Origin: Casuarina equisetifolia
Lineage: Eukaryota > Streptophyta > Magnoliopsida > Fagales > Casuarinaceae
NCBI GenBank assembly: GCA_028551475.1
Contig: CM052361.1
Span: forward strand, 15,007,274 to 15,071,273
DNA length: 64,000 nucleotides
Direction: 5' to 3'
Shown piece by piece: positions 46,352-57,850 of this stretch (position 1 is its first letter; the number at the start of each line of letters is the position of its first letter). The notes under the pieces are model-generated. The model had not been told where the DNA came from, did not search any database, and saw only the letters and a program-made list of their open reading frames with translations. The translations under genes and the position numbers were made by a program.

Positions 46352-46932
46352 GTTGCATATTACTGTATTTAATGCATTTGAATGATTAGCTATCATTTAG
46401 ATGAGTTAATTTACGTGTTAGAGACCAACAGGAAATGACATGTAGTTGTTTCCTATAATGTGCAACCATAGATCAATATGGATTGACATATACCATATGA
46501 TTTTTGTGGCTTTAGGTGTAAGATAGAATATTTACAAATCTTTATGCACTTAGTTGATTTCAATTCACATATAGAGATATAATAAGTTAATGAGCTGAGT
46601 AGGTTTGCTAGACCTAGACATAGGATAATGAATAAATTAGAAAATTTCACCATTGTATGAGTAGAATCAATCTTGCAAGCATAAACAATCAACATTAGTA
46701 CCTAGTAATTAGGTGAAATTAAGCACTCTACCATGTTTCGTTTATCAAGTTTAGATTAAATTTAGTTGTTTAATCCATGTTTTACCATTTCAATTTGCTA
46801 GATAAACTCTAGGAATTATCACCATTAGTAATTAGTTGGCCTCATAATCACCAATTTGTATGGGATGATATCTTACTCATTATTATATTACTCGTTTGAC
46901 ATATACACTTGCATGTAGGATTTCATTGAACA

Positions 46933-47770
46933 TACCTCTATTTCACATTCCACATGAAAGGTCTTGGCTTGTTGAAGTACTTCTTAGGTGTTGAGATGGC
47001 CTGTTCAAAGCTTGAAATTGTGATGAATCAAAGAAAATATGCTCTTGACTTAGTCTTAGAATATGGCCTTTCAAGATGTAAGCCAACTGACACTTTTATA
47101 AACTAGAATGTCAAGTTTACTAGTGTAGAATATGATGAGTTTTTGAAGTGAGAAAGGGATCCTCCCTTACAATACATCACAGTGTATCACCATTTAATTG
47201 GATGACTAATTTACTTGACTATCACTAGACTTAACATTTTCTATGCTATGAATTTGTGAAGCTAGTTTATGCATGCTTATGAGCAATCTCATCTTGATGT
47301 TGCTCTTAGAGTTATTAAGTATGTCAAAAGATCACTTGGTTAGGGTTTTCTAATGAAACCTATTGATGGACTTGAACTACATGTTTATTGTGATGTCACA
47401 TTTGGGTCATGCCTTATAAGATGATGCTTTTGCATCATGCTTAAAGATTCCCTTATTTCTTGCAAAAAGTAAAAAGCTATCGATTACTTGATCTTCCATT
47501 GAATCTACATATCATGTTATGGTTATAATGACATGTGAGATAATTTGGCTTATGAGGATTTTTAATGACTTGCATCTACCACTAATCAAACCTGTAAGCT
47601 TTTATTATGATAATGAATTTACCATGAAGATTGTTGCCCATCTTGTTTATTAGAGAGAAGATCATTGCATTGATTATTCATACTGCTCACATCTCTACAT
47701 GAGGCTAACTTGTTGATCTATTGATGAAAACATTAGAGATCCAACAACATCATTTCTTTTAAACAAACTA
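46933..47770 (+). pseudogene. Copia A RT end and RNase H, decayed
   Basis: Reads FTFHMKGLGLLKYFLGVEMA, then QRKYALDLVLEYGLS, YVKRSLG, LELHVYCDVTFGS, FCIMLKDSLISCKK (RNase H), and ends in remnants of the KHIEIDYHF and ADIFTKPL region near 47700-47760. Many stops are present. It continues in frame from the sequence at 27284, showing that the two pieces were once contiguous. Confidence 0.75.
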
Positions 47771-47772
47771 AG

Positions 47773-48428
47773 TGTAACGGACTTGGAGAAATCTATTAAG
47801 CACTTAGGTCTTAGTAATGAATTGAGTCAGTCTTTTAACTAGGATCACTTTTATGAGAGATCTTCTGAAGGGCACACAAGGAAAATATAAAAATGAGAGG
47901 AAAGCTTGAGTGTTTGAGTAAGGAGAAATGGACTGAGTGGTTCCTTTTATTTAAGAGTTAGACTTCTCATAGGAATTAAATGGTTTATCAGTTACACATT
48001 TAGAGCATCGTGATAAATGTGCAAATGTCATATAAGATTCAAATTAGGTTTGTTGAATTGGGACACCTTATGATTCTAAATTGTCGAGATACTTATAAAA
48101 AGTTAATGTTACAATAATAAATAATGAATCATATCCATTATCTTATTGAATATCAGAGTCATTACATGTTCAAATCGATAAGTAACATTTCCCTTATTAA
48201 AAAGATCAATTACATTCTTGTAAATAAAAGCAATAAAAATACAAAAGGAAATAATACAATGGGGCACCACCTAAGTGGATGACCCAACAATAGGGAAACT
48301 AGGCAGGTTAGACTCATACTTGTTAGCTCAGCACATTGGCTTATACTGCCAGTCCAATCCAGTACACAAAAGTCCAACTCATACTTACTCAGCCAGCTCA
48401 TCGGCCCATACTACCAGTCTAAATCATA
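47773..48428 (+). repeat. Direct repeat unit, copy 1 (Copia A 3' untranslated region)
   Basis: Similar to 48527-49095, which lies inside the 3' LTR. Shared boxes are GACTTGGAGAAA, TTAACTAGGATCACT, GAGAGGTTCCTTTTATTTA with changes, GGGCACCACCTAAGTGGA and GGTTAGACTCATA. Origin unknown. Confidence 0.6.
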
Positions 48429-48468
48429 GGTGCCTATGATTTATATAGATCATTAGCTTCAAAGGAGA

Positions 48469-49262
48469 TGTTGAAAATGATGGTTTATTTATTGTATATA
48501 AGCCTACACTTGTACAAGCTCAAATATAATGGACTTGGAGAAAAATCGTTCAGCATTCAAGTTTTAGTGATCAATTAAGTTAGCCTTTAACTAGGATCAC
48601 TCTAAATAGAAAATTTCTAGAGAGAAAACAAGAAAAGAGACCGAGAGGTTCCTTTTATATAATTGTTAGCCTTCTCATTGGAATAGTATTTGTTACACAT
48701 TTAAAGCCTCATGATAAGTATGTAAATGTTACAAAAGATTTAAATTAGGTTATCGAATCAAGACACTTGTATTTCCAAACTATTGAAATCCTCATAAAGA
48801 ATTAACATCATAATCATAAATAATGAATCATAATAGTAATTTTATTAGATATTAGAGTCATTACACTTTAAAAGAGATAAGTAACATTCTCACAAATTCA
48901 AATGCAACGAAACATAAAAGGAAAATTACAATGGGCACCACCTAAGTGGACAACCCAACAATAAGGAAACTAGGTGGGTTAGACTCATATTTACCAATTC
49001 CATCCATCAACCTGTACTACTAGTCTAGAACATAGAAGTCTAGCTTATACTTGATCGGCTAGCCCATTGGCCTATACTACCAATCTAGAACATAAAGGCC
49101 TTTTCATGGCTCCCTCTTTATAACTTTAGTTTCATCTCTTTCTTACTTCTCATAAGCATACCAATTGCTCCTTATAGTTTTCTCTCTACACATTTGTAAA
49201 TCAACAATCCTCATATGTAAAAACTATTTCACCATCTTAGCTTACCTATGATTGTCCTAACA
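48469..49262 (+). repeat. Copia A 3' LTR (794 bp), with repeat copy 2 inside
   Basis: It starts TGTTGAAAATGATGG after the purine tract AAAGGAGA (48461-48468) and ends ATTGTCCTAACA. Its ends match the 5' LTR. The middle (48527-49095) is the second copy of the repeat found just upstream and is absent from the 5' LTR. Confidence 0.65.
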
Positions 49263-49267
49263 AAAAG

Positions 49268-50351
49268 ATCAATGTACTTGATAGAGTGGGAAGATTAGAA
49301 TGAATTGTTATACATTTTCGTGATTTTTGCATAAGTTGAATAAAAGATTAAATTTAACTATTTAATTATGCTCTCATTGCATTTCAACTTTAGTCATTAA
49401 AGGATTTTTTATTTAGGGGTTCAATTATTGGGTCAACTTGTGTTGATTATGCTTTCAATTTGACAAAAATATTTTTTTTAATCATTTCCCCTAATTCAAT
49501 CAAACCATTTTGTTACAATCCTTACTAGTATAGTTCGCCAATCATTAAGGCATTTCTTCATCTTAACAAACTCAATCTAACTTGAATTTAAAGATGGAAT
49601 TTGGTTGTGTTGTACCTTTTGTCAATTGAGCTTTCAAAGGCTATAAAAGTCAAGGAAACCCTAACTAAAGTAGAGAATTACTTGTTTTTGAGGTGCTTCA
49701 TGGAGGAATTCTAGAGTCAAAACTCAACGTTGTATAGACCTTGATGATGATAATGCAATTCAAGTGTTGTTATAGATTAAAACTTGGTGTCCAAAGTTCA
49801 TGCAGCTTTTATTAAAACTCCACACTCATTTTACAATGTTTATAATTTTTTTATAACAAAAGCTGAGTCATGTTTTGACTAGATTACGTTCACATTTCTA
49901 CAATATTAAGGTGCTCCCAAATGTGGTTCATGATGTTCAGACAAGAAAATGTTAGTGTGCTCGACTTATCTTATTCATTCTCTTCTCTAGAAGCTTTTAC
50001 CGACATATGGAGGTAGCCCTTGCTATTTACCTTGTAACCTCTACATGACAAGTTTCTGCCATTCTGTCAACCTCCTCCAGACCATCCATAGTGTGATCAC
50101 CATCCATTGAGCCTAGGTGATAAACCATAACTAGCATGGTCATCTAATTTTGTGATTCATCAAAGACCACTCCACAGTGTTTTGAGACATGAATGGGATT
50201 TTGACAAAACTTGAGGGATAGAGAAGTCAATAAATCCCTAGGAAACTTTAGAAGTTCATTGAGCTATCCTCTAAAGAATTAGAGGGAACAAAAAATGCTA
50301 AAAAGATGTGGTTTCATTTAACTTAAAATACCTTCCATTAAGAATGATACA
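49268..50351. other. AT-rich spacer, nothing recognised
   Basis: About 1.1 kb between Copia A and the next solo LTR. No coding or repeat structure is recognised on either strand. Confidence 0.5.
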
Positions 50352-50356
50352 AAAAT

Positions 50357-51857
50357 TGTTGAAAATCAAGTGTTTATATATTTTGTTGAGAAAAATTTCA
50401 CTTATGAATATATGATTTTATGTGCATATATTAAATACCAAAGGAAGTAAAAGGTGCGCAAATTATAATATCAATTAATGATATTATAAAGTAGCCGGTT
50501 TCCTACATTCCATTATCAAATATCACATATAAAGTTAAGATGAATTATTTTATGTGTGATTTAATGAGTAAAAAATATTAGTGCTTATAATAAAAGAAAG
50601 TGATACTTGGTAATTGTGTGCTTATAGGTACTTTTGAAGGATAAAGGTATACTACTTGCTCAATTCAAATATGAGAGAAAATATTCATTAATCATTATTA
50701 GATTGATTATCTATTAGACTATGGCTGGACTGATTATCTATTGGACTATTGCTGGACTGACTATCTATTGGATCATTGTTGGACTGATTAACTATTGGAC
50801 CCGCATGAAGTAGGCCCTTGAAGTTCATACCCATAGAGCTCATCTTGAGCACATTTCATTTAAGTGAAATGCAGTTGTTTCACTTTGATAAGAGACTAAG
50901 CTCTTATTTCAAACAGAACAAAGCCCTAAGCTGCATATCTGATTGAAGTCATCCTCTTCCTTCTCTCTTGACTACCGACTCTCTAACAGGAAGAAGAACA
51001 AAGTGATGGATGTGTCATAATGGTTCTTTGCTATGATAATTGTCATCTCTGTATCTGTATCATGTCACTTTTATCAAGTCTCAACAATAGAATATCTAAT
51101 AGGTTTGAACTAAAACCTTAAAGTGTTCAAGATTTGATAATCTCCTATATAAAAAGCTTTGGGTGAATGTTTAGATGCTGATGAATGATAGACTGCTGAT
51201 TCAATTAAAAGAGATTGAAGCTTTGAATCATTTATTTATACTGCCATGTTCTTCAATCCTTGGAGAAAAAAGAATCTTCAGGGATATTCCTTCAAACCTA
51301 TTATCTTATGAATATCTACTGCTAGATTGATCTCTATATGTGCTAGATTATTTCAAAACATTATTTGTACATAAAGATCTTTGTAAATCCGAAACCCTAA
51401 CTTTGTGAAATTTAGGGGATTTCACGATTAGAGCTTGAATTGATTTTATATATGTTCTATTAGCTCTTTGATAAGCTTAATTCCTCACTCACATTATATA
51501 TTTAAGGATTAGCTTGATGTACTAAGGTTTGATTAGCCTAAGCTTTGTAATTGAGAATCAAATAACTTCTTGTTAAGGAGTTGTGAAGTGTAGGAGAAGA
51601 ATTCTCCTAGCTTGAAGTAAAGTAGACTTCAACTTGGTTTAAGTTGAAGGAGAAAAGGGTGGAAGTAGGTGAAAAGTACTGGACCACCATGTAATTCTTT
51701 GAGCCTGCTTCTCTTGTTTTATTTATTGATTATATGCTTTGATATTACTGTGATAATTAACCACCTTGCATAAATAGAAAAAGGACATTAAAAATACAAG
51801 ATAAAACCTAAGTATCCAATTCAACCCCCATTTCTTGAATAGCCATAAAACCTTATA
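50357..51857 (+). mobile_element. Solo LTR of the Copia B family
   Basis: It starts TGTTGAAAATCAAG and ends GCCATAAAACCTTATA, matching the Copia B LTR in reverse orientation. A perfect TSD AAAAT flanks it (50352-50356 and 51858-51862). The terminal CA has become TA. It contains the boxes TTCAACTTGGTTTAAGTTGA and GGAAGTAGGTGAAAAGT shared with Copia B. Confidence 0.85.
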
Positions 51858-52093
51858 AAAATGTCTTATCAAAATGTTCTTCTAAGACAAACAAAATGGC
51901 ATGAGGAAAGCATTACCTTGAAGGTCACTCTAAAGCTAGAAACCTAAACTTTAGGTGCAAAAGGGATGTAGGGTTCTCCTTCCAAAAGGCATACTATGTA
52001 GTTTGAAACCAAATTCTTGAGATGAATCCAAATTGGAAGCTTAAATTCTAATCATTGCATTACTAGAATAAGAATGCGAATGAGTAAAAGAAT

Positions 52094-52221
52094 AGTCCAA
52101 CAAACTTTGGATTGCAATTTGTAACTCTAGGAAATGAAAGGAAAAAACTTCAACTTGTAACCCATATGTTAGCTTTTGCAAAGCAAGAACAGTCCAACAA
52201 ACTTTGGATTGCAATTTGTAA
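52094..52221. repeat. Exact 31-bp direct repeat, 97-bp offset
   Basis: AGTCCAACAAACTTTGG plus 14 more bases recurs identically at 52094 and 52191. Confidence 0.85.
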
Positions 52222-52602
52222 TTTTTGTTGTTTCTAGCAAATGATTAAAGCAACAATGAAGCGTGAAAAGTGTGTGAACACCCAAGGCTTGTGCTATATA
52301 TTCACAATTACTTAAAGAATATTGTCACATCCTAGCTTTAGGTTGTAATCAACTAGGACAAGACTTTATCATTTAAGGCAGCTTAGTAGTAAGTCAAAGT
52401 CTATAAGTAACCTAAGAAGAGGGTTAAGTTAAGTTGTAGTCTTTTTCTTTTCTAATTATTCTAATTATTCATTTTTTTTACTAAAATAATGAATCTAAAA
52501 TACTAATATTGTATTAATGACAATTTAATAACAATTGTAAACTTAAAAGCATTCAAAGATAGTTTCAATACATAAAGTAAATATACAACATCAACAATAA
52601 AA

Positions 52603-52632
52603 GAAAAAGAAAGAGAAAGAGAAAGAGAGATA
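52603..52632. repeat. GA-rich microsatellite
   Basis: Repeated AAAGAG/AAAGAA units, about 30 bp. Confidence 0.7.
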
Positions 52633-54799
52633 AGTATATATAATTTTTGTTTTAAGGATAGTTTAACTTACCTAGAATCTATGTCCATCAATTCTATTCA
52701 CACAAAATACTAAGAGATGCAATCTCAAATCTTTACATAAGTGGGTGTCACCTCACAATACACTCTTTACAATCTAGGGAATCTAATGTCACAACACCAT
52801 ACACCTTATGACAAGAGATTTGAATAACCTAATATCTAGGTGTCATACACACCTAATCAATAAAGTCTTATTCTCTTCAACAAGAGGAAAAAAAAAGTCT
52901 CACATACAAGGGATTTACAATATGATTCAAATTAGGTGCAATCCTTAAGTTCTAAGCTAGATAATAAAAATGCTTTAGATACAATCACTTGTTTAGCTAC
53001 CTAGCAATACAAAAGATATACAATTTTCTTTACATATTGCTCTTTTGATTCTCTAAGAGCCAAGAAGAGTATCTTTATTGTCTTGCTATGCTAACAATCA
53101 AGAAATTATATTTAATGAGTAATAGAAATAAAACACATAAACATACCAAGTTCAAATCAATTTCTGTAAGGATTTGTATAAATTCAACCAATATAAAGAT
53201 GTATCAACACTTGTTCCTATTAATCCATGAGTGTCAAACAAGATATTATCAAACTTGAGTCAATATTCCACTCACAAGCTACACGCCTAAATGATGATTT
53301 TTAGTTAAAAAAAAGTCTAATCCATGAGCATCAATTAAAGAAATAAAGATTTGAAATTATTGGCACACTTTACAAGCAACATAGTTTTGTAATAGTATTT
53401 TCTAGTGCTCAAACTTTGAAAATCAACAAGAAAAACTACAACCTTTTTATGTTAGTCTATTTTCATACACTCACTGTATGGGGAATTATATTAATGAACA
53501 TCAAGAAGTTCCCCTATTAAGATACATTAATGTTATTTTTAATTGGTCTAATTAGGTGACATACATATTCTTAATTGTTAAAATATGGATGTATTAGTGT
53601 AGGCCAATACTTACCTAACAGGACTGTGATAAGTTAAACTTATTTGTGTAGCACATAATAGCTAAGTCCCTTTCCTAGCTTTCATTTATACACATATAGA
53701 TCATGTTATGTATAATGGGAATTAGGTGATGGGCCTTCAAGAATTTGGGCTTAATGTGAGTATCTTGGCCTATAAAGGGCAAGATTGTAATTTTGGACTT
53801 GCAAGGGCTTGAAAAATTAGGTGGTTCATAAGACACAAAAAAGTAGACTTTCTATCCTTCACAAAACCAAAGAACAACATTAAGAAAACTCACAAAAGAT
53901 TTTATTCGGAACCTTGGTTGGGCTTGTCTCGTCGAGGACTATGTTAAAAGAGAGAGTATGGTTAATAATCGGCCATACAACAAGCTCATAGAACCAAAAT
54001 CAAGTATGATTGTTTTCCTAAAGAAATTTCTAATGATTGGCTAAGTTGATTATGATGATTTTGGTCTTGTTTGAAACCGAATTTTCCCATCATCTTATCA
54101 ATGATATAGATAAAATAGAAAGTTACTTCGCTATTCTCAAACTAGTTTAGACTATGATCTACAAAAGAGAAATAATAACATATAACCGAGAGGTTAACTA
54201 AAACCAACATAACAAGACAATAATACATAGTTTAGGTTAAACTGTGAGCCTTAAACAAAGACAAATAAGCTTAATGTTGTATGAATATACTAAGATTTTC
54301 CACTTAACTCAACAAGACACGTGAATAGTAGGGATGCAGAGTAATTTTTTCATTTCAGCAAGATTCACACTAAAATGCAGGTCAAAACAACAAAATGAAA
54401 GACAAGAAAAATAAACTAAGAGTGCTTGGATGTTTCAAGCATAAAAGCTACTCGATTCAAGAGTCTTTGCATTTAGATTTTCTTGTGAAAAGTTTTCATT
54501 TTTCTACAAAAAGGTGAAGATGAAAGTTAGTCTTTTTACCATTTAGATATTTGCTACAAACCTCTTCATTTCTTCTCGTTATGCACTGTTAAAAATTTCC
54601 CATCAAATTTGAATCCTTTCTTGTTAAAAAAAGATTGACAAAAGAGGATAAACTTTCATCCTTTTTTTTACCTTAACTTACACGTACGATAAAAAGTACT
54701 GAGAGACATTGTTGCACTTAGTGAAAGTAAGTTTCACTTAGAAGTGTCAAGCATCGGTTAGATCAAGTGGAGTTCTTGGGTTTAAATTAGTCCAGCTCA

Positions 54800-56315
54800 C
54801 TAACAAAAGAGGGAACAAAAATATTTCCAAATGTTAATGCATTGCATCAATATAATATTTGTAATGCAAATATTATAATTAAAATTCATGTATTAGCTTT
54901 CTTTTTGGCACAATATTCTATATGTACAATAATTTTAAAGACCCTTTCTTTTTGTCATCATAAAAATAATTTAAAGGAATACCCATATTCTTAACAATAA
55001 GTTGTAGGACCATAAATGATATCATGTAACTTAACTTATTAAGATTCATGGCCAGGTAAGGCCAAAATGTTTTCTATATGAACCCAAGCATCCCATAACT
55101 CCTCTATGCCACTAGTTGTCTTAGTGGCATGAGCATAAACAAGATAAATGGAAAGGGATGGAAATTTGAAGGCAAACTTTTGTTGTTCAAAATTAAGATA
55201 AGATGTTCAATTTCCTTCTAAAGAAACTAAGTGCTCAATCCATGTCCCATTCTCGCAATCCAAAATTGGCAAGAAGAAAAAGTTATGTCCTCTCTTTTTT
55301 TGACAAATGGCCATTGCAAAGACCTCATTTCATCGATTATGTTGGCATGTGACAATGTGGTATTAGAGTAGAAGATGGCCGACGTGAGAAAGGGCAAATT
55401 GAATTAAAAATGGATCATAAGGTCATTGAGATAATGAAGGTGATGTGATGTTTGCTATTGTTCATGCCAAAATTGTCAATGTAAAGGCTAGCCTTAGCTT
55501 TAACTGAAATGTTAGCTCTTATAACCAATTAGTAAGGAATGAAGAAAGATGAATGAGTCAAGCTTAGTAGTAGGAGGATGACAAACCTAAATACTAAAGC
55601 TTAGTTTCCCTAGACATGAAGGAGGAGATGACCCTATTGGATGAATATGCTAAGCAGAGAAGTTTTTCGAGTAGCATTAAACCCAATAAGAGGAAAAATT
55701 CCCACTAGCCCTGTAGATTTGGATAAGTTGCTTAAATATGGTATTAATCATTGAAGAAAGAACACTTTGGTGATCTGTTATCTTGGTAGCTCTTGCCAAG
55801 GCATTGTGTGAGAGATATAGACCAATAAGAAACCGTATTTTTTTTAGTTATTTAACAAAACTATAACAATTATCAATAGTTAATGAGTACCAAACCCAAT
55901 TTTCTAAGTTCTTATCATAGGCATGGAAGCTTACAATGAAGCAATAAATGGGTTGTATCATTTTTGGATTGAAGAAGAACATTTAGGTGAATGTGTAGGC
56001 TTATAGACTATCAATGTTGTTAATGGTAATTAAGTTAACTTGATTTCTAATGTGGGAATTAGTAGCCATAGAGTTAAGTGCAAAAGAATATTGTTTTCAG
56101 TGAGATGATGTGATGCATCCTAATTTGACATGGCAACTAAGGCAACATGGCTCAATTTTTGACTTGGGTGCTAGCATAGGTGCTACCTCAAATGGTTTGT
56201 GTAATGCAAACACATGTGGAGGAATGTGAACAAGTTCTTTTCCTTGTTTTTTAATGAACAACCATCACTAAGACCTTAAACATGCTCGGCTAAGTTGGCA
56301 CATAACAAGTCTGAA
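54800..56315 (+). mobile_element. Faint LTR retroelement remnant with PBS-like site
   Basis: TGGTATTAGAGTAGA (55358-55372) closely resembles the iMet PBS and follows a possible LTR end GTTGGCATGTGACA. A similar end, GTTGGCACATAACA, with similar preceding sequence (AAGACC boxes) occurs near 56300, suggesting two LTRs. No coding is recognisable between them. The left boundary is a guess. Confidence 0.35.
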
Positions 56316-56384
56316 AGAATGAAGGAAGAGGTAAGATTATTGGAACCCTAAATGGGTCCTTAAAAAATTCAAGAAGAAGAGAAA

Positions 56385-57850
56385 AATGGTGTAATCAAAA
56401 TCTTTGATTTTATTTTATAAAATTTTATGATTCAATTACATAAATTCATAAATATTATACATATAAAGATTCAAATGAAATAGAAAAGGAAAACAAAATA
56501 ATTATAATCGATCTATACAAATTAGGTAAAATTTTCAAAGATTTCCAATTCTTTAGTAGCTAAGGTTTTGCAACAAAGGCAAATGTGGAATCAAGTTGCA
56601 TTATAGGTCACTTATGGGTCACAAATCACATTGCAGGTTGCTCTTTGGTCAATAGGGCTGACATGATGAGTGTGTGGTAGACATGCCTTTTTTACACCCA
56701 TAATTTGAATAGATAGAATGACTATAAGCTTGAAGAAAAGAGTGTGAAAGTGCATAAAAGAGAGGCCTTTGGTGAAGATGTCAACAATAGTCCATGGTGG
56801 AGATGAAGTTGATTACAAGGATTCTTGAACAAAGAGAAAATCAATTTCAATGTGCTTAGTACGGGCATAAAAGATTGGGTTGGCCATTAAATAGAGAGTT
56901 GATAGGTTGTCGCACTAAAATGTTGGTGGGTGGGAAGGGAGGGCCTAAAGATCATGGATAAGATAACTAATTCACATGAGTTCACTAGTAGTGTTGGCTA
57001 AGGGCTTGTCTTTAGCCTTACCACTAGATCTAATGATAATGCATTATTTGTGAAAACACTAAGAAATGAGGTTGTAGTTGAAAAACACATAAAGGCCACT
57101 AACAAAATGATGTTCATTACGATTACCAACCTAATCTATATTTAAGAAGGCATGTAAGGAAATGGGTCGTTGTGCGTAAGTAGAAGATCGAGGTGTGGTG
57201 TCGTGGCCAAGTAGTGGAGAATGTGCTTCAGGACATGCCAGTGAGTAATGATCAAATAACGGAGGAACTCGGTTTAGGGTGGAATGAAAGATAACGTTAT
57301 CTTAAAGACAAGTCATTAGGCAATTTGATGGGTGGGAGAGAGTTGGGAGGGTTCTAAGGCAAGTAATAGGGAGGCAAAAAGGATAAAGTTAGAAGGTGTT
57401 AAGGCAAGAGGATTAGGATTTGGTGGGTTAAAGGGAGAAGGCAAAAGGATAAGAAGGGGAAGAAGAAAGGGTATCATAGGTAGGTCTATGTTAGGGGAGG
57501 TAGATAGAGGTGCGGTATGGTAGGAAAAGACCATATTGTTGAACATCACATCAATAATAATGAAAAAGTGCTACAAATGCAAAATCTTTGATTTTATTAA
57601 TAAAATTTCTTGATTCAATTACATAGATTCACAAAGATTACATATATAGAAACTCAAAAGAAACAAAAAAGGAAAACAAAATAGTTACAATAAGATCTAT
57701 AAAATCTTCACTTGATTTTTTATTCTCCGATGGCTAGGGTTTCACAGTAGAGGTGGAGGTGGAATTGGGTTACGTCACAAGTCACTTGCAAGTCAATCTC
57801 GAGTTCGTAGGGTTAACATGGTAAGTGTATGGGAGACACACACCACTTTT
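56385..57850 (-). mobile_element. Copia G: internally deleted Copia with direct repeats
   Basis: Direct repeats 56385-56690 and 57570-57850 (shared AAAATCTTTGATTTTATT and GATTCAATTACAT, later ATGTGGAAT-type and GGTCAC-type boxes) flank a minus-strand Copia RNase H remnant. About 250 bp of Pro/Leu-rich sequence at 57300-57545 resembles the integrase-RT linker. If the repeats are LTRs, most of gag-pol was deleted. Confidence 0.5.
56730..57300 (-). pseudogene. Copia G RNase H remnant
   Basis: With small frame changes the minus strand reads HWHVLKHILHYLATTPHLDLLL, DWVGNRNEHHFVSGLYVFF (aligned), KAKDKPLANTTSE, then [31 protein letters not shown] and VDIFTKGL. This is the Copia RNase H domain and its conserved C-terminal tail. 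Several stops are present, and no upstream RT remains next to it. Confidence 0.7.

Larger units (their letters stand above)
27285..46932 (+). mobile_element. Old Athila-type LTR in Copia A, split by two later insertions
   Basis: The LTR segments are 27285-27816, 35995-36466 and 46357-46932 (about 1.58 kb in all). The start TGATAAATCTATTTTTTATAG and the following ATTTTAGGCAATA match the 5' end of the Athila-type LTRs, and the end ATTTCATTGAACA matches their 3' end. The TSD is AACCT (27280-27284) and TACCT (46933-46937), one mismatch. Copia reading continues in frame from KKNL on the left to FTFHMKGLG on the right. The segment about 27400-27816 is diverged from the other family members. No internal domain belongs to this copy, so it is probably a solo LTR. 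Confidence 0.7.
7044..49262 (+). mobile_element. Copia A: outermost, old LTR retrotransposon shell of the nest
   Basis: Related LTRs starting TGTTGAAAAT and ending TAACA lie at 7044-7869 and 48469-49262. A tRNA-iMet-like PBS follows the left LTR (7870-7882) and a purine tract precedes the right one (48461-48468). Gag-pol remnants lie at 22749-24574, 25857-27284 and 46933-47770, all on the + strand. They become one continuous Copia polyprotein if three insertions are removed (8231-22743, 24575-25856 and 27285-46932, each with its TSD). Without these insertions and a LINE fragment the element would be about 6.2 kb, a normal Copia size. Outer flanks (GGAAA and AAAAG) do not form a convincing TSD, perhaps because of age. 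Confidence 0.75.
51863..54800. other. AT-rich region without recognisable gene
   Basis: No gene or retroelement domain seen over about 2.9 kb. It contains an exact 31-bp repeat (52094-52124 and 52191-52221) and a purine-rich AAAGAG microsatellite near 52603-52632. It may be old decayed transposon sequence. Confidence 0.5.

Noticed and set aside
57316-57549. Pro/Leu-rich minus-strand frame as a secreted peptide
   Set aside because: Its position and composition fit the variable integrase-RT linker of Copia G, and no signal peptide cleavage pattern is evident.
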